This document shows, piece by piece, positions 59,229 to 64,000 of a stretch of 64,000 nt of DNA; within the stretch, counting starts at the first letter, position 1; each line of letters starts with the position of its first letter. The position numbers and the translations under genes were made by a program. Source of the stretch: Spirodela intermedia (lineage: Eukaryota > Streptophyta > Magnoliopsida > Alismatales > Araceae); NCBI GenBank assembly GCA_902729315.2, contig LR746272.1:9046327-9110326 (forward strand), in the 5' to 3' direction. The notes beneath the pieces were generated by a model. That model was not told the DNA's origin, did not search any database, and saw nothing but the letters and a program-made list of their open reading frames with translations.

Positions 59229-62200
59229 CAAGGGTTCGGTACTCAACATCCCCGTTGTGGAAACGCCATCTGACCAGAAATCCATAGTGACGGAGGTGGT
59301 GGTGCTGATTCTGGTCGCCTGCTTCTTCTTTTACGGGGAGAAGAGCCCAAATCTGAGGCACAATGTTACCAGTTTTAGTAAGCCTCTGGTGTTCTGTCCG
59401 ACTAGAAGTCCACTATGGTAGCAATGCTGCTGACCTTTCTGGTCGCCTGGAGGAGAATCCGGATCTGAGACTTGGGAGGCTGACTTTTTCATGACAAGTT
59501 CAGTCTTATGCTGCAAGCTTGATCGGGACATCGACGATGATACGCTGACCTTACGCTGTCACACTCAACCCCCCCCCCCCCGATTCCTTCGCGTAAACTG
59601 GCGGGTGCTCGATGAGAACCGAAGATGTTAATATTGAAATAGCCGTCTTCTGTTTTTCTTGCGCTGGATGTCGTTTATGTTGTAATCGGAACCGCCGAGA
59701 CGGCGGGGCCATATTCGATGGTCTCCTGCAGATAATACGACGGCGGGGAGCTCCACTAGAACATCTTTTCACATGGAAAGAAACAAATCACAAAAGTTTG
59801 ACCCGGCAATCTCCATGTTTTCCTCTCGGTGGTTGTTAATATCTGAATTGGTCGAATAGGGTAGTCCCAATCATGTCTGCTGGTCCGCTTGTTGTATTCC
59901 GTAAAGTCAACACGGTGCCTCCATTATTTGACTGTTTTAGGATTTCCGAATCAGTTTATCTTGAATCGGAGCCTTTAGGCTGGGCTGTTTCCTAGCTCTG
60001 CCGACGGCGGAGCCCCGTTTCTTACCTTGAATTGGTCAAAATACTCGGATTCTCTGGATGCCGTTCCCTCTCCGGTGCTGCGAACGCGCCCCCATCAATC
60101 CTTCTCTCTATAGTCTTGATGTTTCTGGCCATATGTCCGGCTGGCGTGGGAAAGATTCGAGTCAACGCCAAGATTTCTTTTTCGCGCTCATTCAGCTAAG
60201 TCACGTCCCAAATGTTGTGAATTAACCATCAGATTTATTTTATGGAATTCCTAGCGTTGAAATTATTAAAAATACTTGGCGTGTCCTTGGATTATTGTTA
60301 ACACGAGAACTGCCCTCTCACTTTCATGCTCGCGGAATAGTCTCCGCCGCTTGTCTTCCCTTCGTTTATTCTTCGATAGCGGTGGCTCATATTTCATGGG
60401 GTAAGGCTTAAACCACCCCCGGTGGTCTATGTATATATTTTTATAGAAGAGAGAGAGAGACAGAGACAGAGACAGACAGACAGACAGAAAAGCACGTGCA
60501 TTTAGTCATTTGGCCGCAGGGTGAGGACTGTTCGTCTTCCATTTGTTTATTCTTTGAACAACTGAGGTTCATGTTTCATATCCCTCGTAGAGAGAGAGAG
60601 AGAGAGAGAGAGGTACGTGCATGGGAAAACAACTGATACGTGAACGCCTTGGGAGACCACTTCTGTCGCAACGAAGGGGACTTCTTTCTTCCATTGTGAA
60701 AGGATCACCCGCTCTTTCGTCGGTGACTGAGAGAAGGTCTGCGACGGGAGGAACTTCACTGTCAAGCTTCAGTGAGTCCAATGGGCGGCCTCGTCTCGTT
60801 GTTCTTCACTATTTAGCGTCCACTTCGGCAACTCTTAGGGCAATCTTCACCTCACCGGCGCCACAACCTAGTCTTCGGGAGGACGTGCCACTTGCGTTCC
60901 AACATGAATCTGTCTTCTGAATCAATCTTATCCTCCCAGTCCAACTGGTTTCCGGTACCAATGGTTGGGGCAGCTCGTGAGAGGCCCTCGTCGTCGTCGT
61001 CACAATCGGAGCACAGGAGACTGATGAGCTTCCGCCGGCGTGTGGATGATCTGGGTTCATGAGTCGATGCTGATGCTTGTGGATCCCAGAGATGGCGAAC
61101 AAGGTGCGGCTTGCGGATCGTCGGCGTCGCCGGTTGCCGGTTGCCGGTTTCCATGACGCGACTTGAGGGTGCCATGAAACTGGCCTCCGTATTGAGACGG
61201 CTTCTAAATTTTCACCGACTCGAACTATCAGAAACGGTGGAAAGGTGACCATGGAAATGGACAAGAATATGATCCAATTCCTTGGTCAAATGATAATATT
61301 CATACATATTGAAGGAAGTTAGTACGATAATGGATGTCTGTGCATGTATGCCTACAAGTGAAGGCATCCTAGAGTATAATGTTTATACGTTACGAAAGGG
61401 AAGGTTTAGCTCCTTGTTCTAAATATTTACACTACAATTATTCCTTTAAACCAGTGATGGTGTGCACAGATTAAGTAGTATCTCCATTCTGGTTTTAAAC
61501 CAGTATCGAATGTTAATATCTTGTAAACGCTCATTAACATAGACTTGGTGTGTAATAGCTACGGTAGCAACGTAGGTTTTTACAATCCTCTTGAACTAGA
61601 TAAAAAGCACTCATCTAAAAAATGTTACTAAATAGTACAAGCGTGTTCGAAATCAACATCATGCACACAAAGTATATGCGTACGTAACAGAGAACTGAGC
61701 GCATTTTGCCGCCTGTCAACTGAATAAACAAGTTATAAAGGAAAAGTGGATTCATTCACCCCCAAAGCACAAACTCGCATCTTTAAACCAAATCCTAAAA
61801 GGGACTAAAATCAGATGATTATAGATTACATTCATGATAAAGCTTTCCCCGCAGAGTTAAAAGTATTGGAATTGAAGAATTACGAGTTGAAAAAGAAGTA
61901 GTTAAGATGGCGTAGTTCTGCTTAATACATGAGGGGAAATCCGAGATCAATCTGTCGAATGCAAATGAAACGTTACGGCAGTAGATTGTGGTACCTCTAT
62001 GGCTAAAAAATACTAAGAGAAAATAAGAGATCTTCAACGTCTCTACATAATATTTCTGTCCCTGCCCCTGCTGTTATGATGTTGTGGGTTCTTACAGAGG
62101 CGAGATAATGACGTGCAGAACGATGGGTAATCTTATGTAAGGTGGTAAATCTACGATGCCACATGTTTATTTTTTGTATAAGAGAAGATATTTGAGCCTT

Positions 62201-62817
62201 CTATGCTTTAAAAATTTCAAAGAGAAGATATATTTGAGATGAAAATGGAACAGATGAGATCTCGAATAGCTAGACCAAATCCTTTTTAACTCCAATATAG
62301 TACGTAAGATGGTGAAATTCATCTCTAATGGTCAAGATTTCTTTTAACGATTATCAATCTAAAACGGACACCAAAGTAAAAATACTGAACGATCTTAAGA
62401 TAAATTGGTTCTTCACTCGGGAACAATCCTAATAGATTCTCAAAATCCTACAATCTACGGATATGATTTATTTTTATCATTCGCTTATCTAACATCATTT
62501 AGTTGGGAACTTCAATTTGATCCAGCGATGAACAACTTCTATATCCTCGTATATAAAAAGTTATCGACGTCAGTCGGCTCCTAAACTGCAGTTTTCCCCG
62601 TTCAAGAATGGAACTAAAAGAGTAATTTACGGAAATGCTTAGAGAATAATCGATCGGATGATCTACAGGTTCTGAGTTTCTCTTGAAGATTCAACTCTCG
62701 ATCTTGACGAAGGATACTTTTACTTCGTGATATTCCACGGGAAAAGTCACGTAAAGGAGGAACCTTTTTACATGAATGAACAGCGAAGGAACTCGAAGCT
62801 CGAACTCTCCCTGATGC
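59229..62817. other. EMF1-like 3' region and intergenic DNA
   Basis: 3' UTR first, then spacer. Contains a C13 run near 59568-59580, GA/GACA microsatellites at 60446-60487 and 60590-60613, and overlapping open frames at 60621-61264 on both strands. The minus-strand frame there has an acidic CSDCDDDDEG stretch but no known domain. From 61265 to 62817 the DNA is AT-rich with no gene seen. Confidence 0.5.
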
Positions 62818-62859
62818 TCAGAGCGTAGTAAAGAAAGCACGTGCAGGAATTATTGCATA

Positions 62860-63045
62860 CTTGTAGCTGGACACGGCATTTAATATCTTTGGCTGTTTGT
62901 CTTCCCTGTCGAACGACGCACACCCCAGGTTAGGAGGCAGGGCCCTGTCGTAGGTGCGCCCATTGGATTCAAAATCACATGCTCTTGACCCCACCATCGG
63001 CATGTTCAGATTACATTCTTCTGGCTCTATGTCTTCCTCTTTCAC
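62860..63045 (-). CDS. Possible first exon of an unknown gene
   Basis: A minus-strand reading from an ATG at 63045 starts MKEEDIEPEECNLNMPMVGS and has coding-like composition, with a possible donor (AA|GTATGC) near 62860. The CT-rich leader at 63052-63063 (plus strand) would lie just upstream. I cannot find a second exon in the AT-rich DNA to the left and do not recognise the protein. Treat it as a candidate only. Confidence 0.25.
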
Positions 63046-63063
63046 CCCCTTCTCTCTCTCTCT

Positions 63064-64000
63064 GACCGATACAACTACAATCTACCTTTATATATGATCA
63101 CCATTTACTTTCGGATCTATCCGTCCGCTTCTCTTTGTGCTTTTTCTGCACTCTTTGCGGCAGCAAGAGCCTTCTTCTCTTCTTACCACTCGGATGCAGA
63201 AGGCGATGCTTGGGGGAGGGCTGGGCTTGTGATGGCTATGCAAAAGAGAACTAAGGCCTTCCTTTTGCACCAGAGCCCACACTTCCCACGTGACGTTGTC
63301 CTTTCGAGCGAGAAAGGGAGGAGAAAGGAAGAAATGGAAGATCAGAGAAGGGGAAACTCCGAGATAGAGGGGAAGAGCCATGTGATCCAGAAGCGCCATT
63401 TTCCTCGGTGCTTTGCGTGTAGGTCTGATCGCGAACAGCCGCTTCATGTGCCCAAGACGATGTGGGAGGTCGAAGGGGCAGGAAAGCTTCTTTCTCGATC
63501 TCTGTCTCTTTGTCTGTCTCTCTCCTCAAACACGGTCGGTTGAATAAATATTGTCCAGCAGCGAATTCACGTGAGTGGCTACTAAGTGCCGTACCCGTGC
63601 CCTTCTCTCTTTCTCTCTCTTTATCTCTCAGATTCGTGTTGACGTCTGCATGGCGGGATGGTCATCTGTTCCATGGATGTAATGATGTACCGTCGTAACA
63701 TGCTATGCCATGAACACATGATACATCATCACTTTCGGTGGGGCCGCCAGAAGAGAGATGGATACATAGAGAGCGTCTCCTACTTTTCCGTTCTTTCTTT
63801 TCTGCCCTTTAGTTTTCCTTTGTCTCGAGGAGTTCCACCGCGGGAATCACGACAGGTCAAATCAGATCTCGTCTCTCGCCTATGAAACCTCATCGTCATC
63901 CTAAGATCGCCCGCCGCTCCCCCTCCATGTTTCGGGGGAGCAGAAAAGTCTAGTCTAGCGTCACCTAGCTTACTGTTTGTTCCCACCGCTTTCCACCACT
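63064..64000. other. Right-end spacer, no gene recognised
   Basis: Moderately GC-rich DNA with CT runs (63489-63525, 63603-63630). Overlapping open frames occur on both strands; none has a recognisable domain or consistent splice sites. It may be promoter DNA of a gene beyond the window. Confidence 0.45.

Noticed and set aside
60621-61264. Overlapping open frames on both strands as a small gene
   Set aside because: No recognisable domain, splice sites or promoter; opposite frames are equally open.

Overview
The window is nuclear DNA of a flowering plant. Its genes carry many short exons with GT-AG introns, and three encode plastid or mitochondrial proteins with targeting-like N-termini. The families are angiosperm ones (FT-type PEBP, B-box factor, oil-body-associated protein, EMF1-like protein). 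Intergenic DNA is full of (CT)n/(GA)n tracts, with one old Ty1-copia element. Several genes are GC-rich (RLP29-like, OBAP, FT-like 1), which would suit a monocot or an early-diverging lineage, but the species cannot be fixed from the sequence. No tRNA, rRNA or CRISPR was seen. I rebuilt exon structures by hand from splice signals and reading phase. Every gene model closes in frame except the second FT copy.

Layout, left to right. 1-7095 (+): 3' part of an LRR-VIII-2 receptor kinase with LRRs, malectin domain, membrane segment and kinase. 7698-9702 (-): plastid ribosomal protein L13. 10240-16696 (-): COQ3, a mitochondrial ubiquinone O-methyltransferase, nine exons. 17338-18756 (-): intronless RLP29/TMM-like LRR protein with a GPI-type tail. 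19800-23239 (-): VTE6-type plastid phytyl-phosphate kinase. It shares a 475-bp divergent promoter with an oil-body-associated protein gene at 23715-24541 (+).

26314-33100 holds two FLOWERING LOCUS T-like genes in tandem on the minus strand. The first is intact but has unusual residues (Gln for the pocket His87, Val-Tyr-Asp in the segment C triad). The second keeps the four-exon structure but has a one-base insertion in exon 4, and its external-loop segment B is highly divergent, recalling antagonistic FT paralogues. 35715-38571 (-) is a double B-box gene of the BBX20-22 type whose first intron appears to use a GC donor. 40259-47115 is a decayed minus-strand copia element with recognisable LTRs, RNase H, reverse transcriptase and integrase remnants, split by nested AT-rich insertions. 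51725-59228 (+) encodes a roughly 1266-residue protein with an EMF1-like N-terminal signature. The last 4.8 kb is mostly intergenic.

The most interesting part is the FT pair, followed by the EMF1-like gene about 19 kb from FT-like 2 with a B-box gene between them. A shared flowering-time role for this neighbourhood is inference only.
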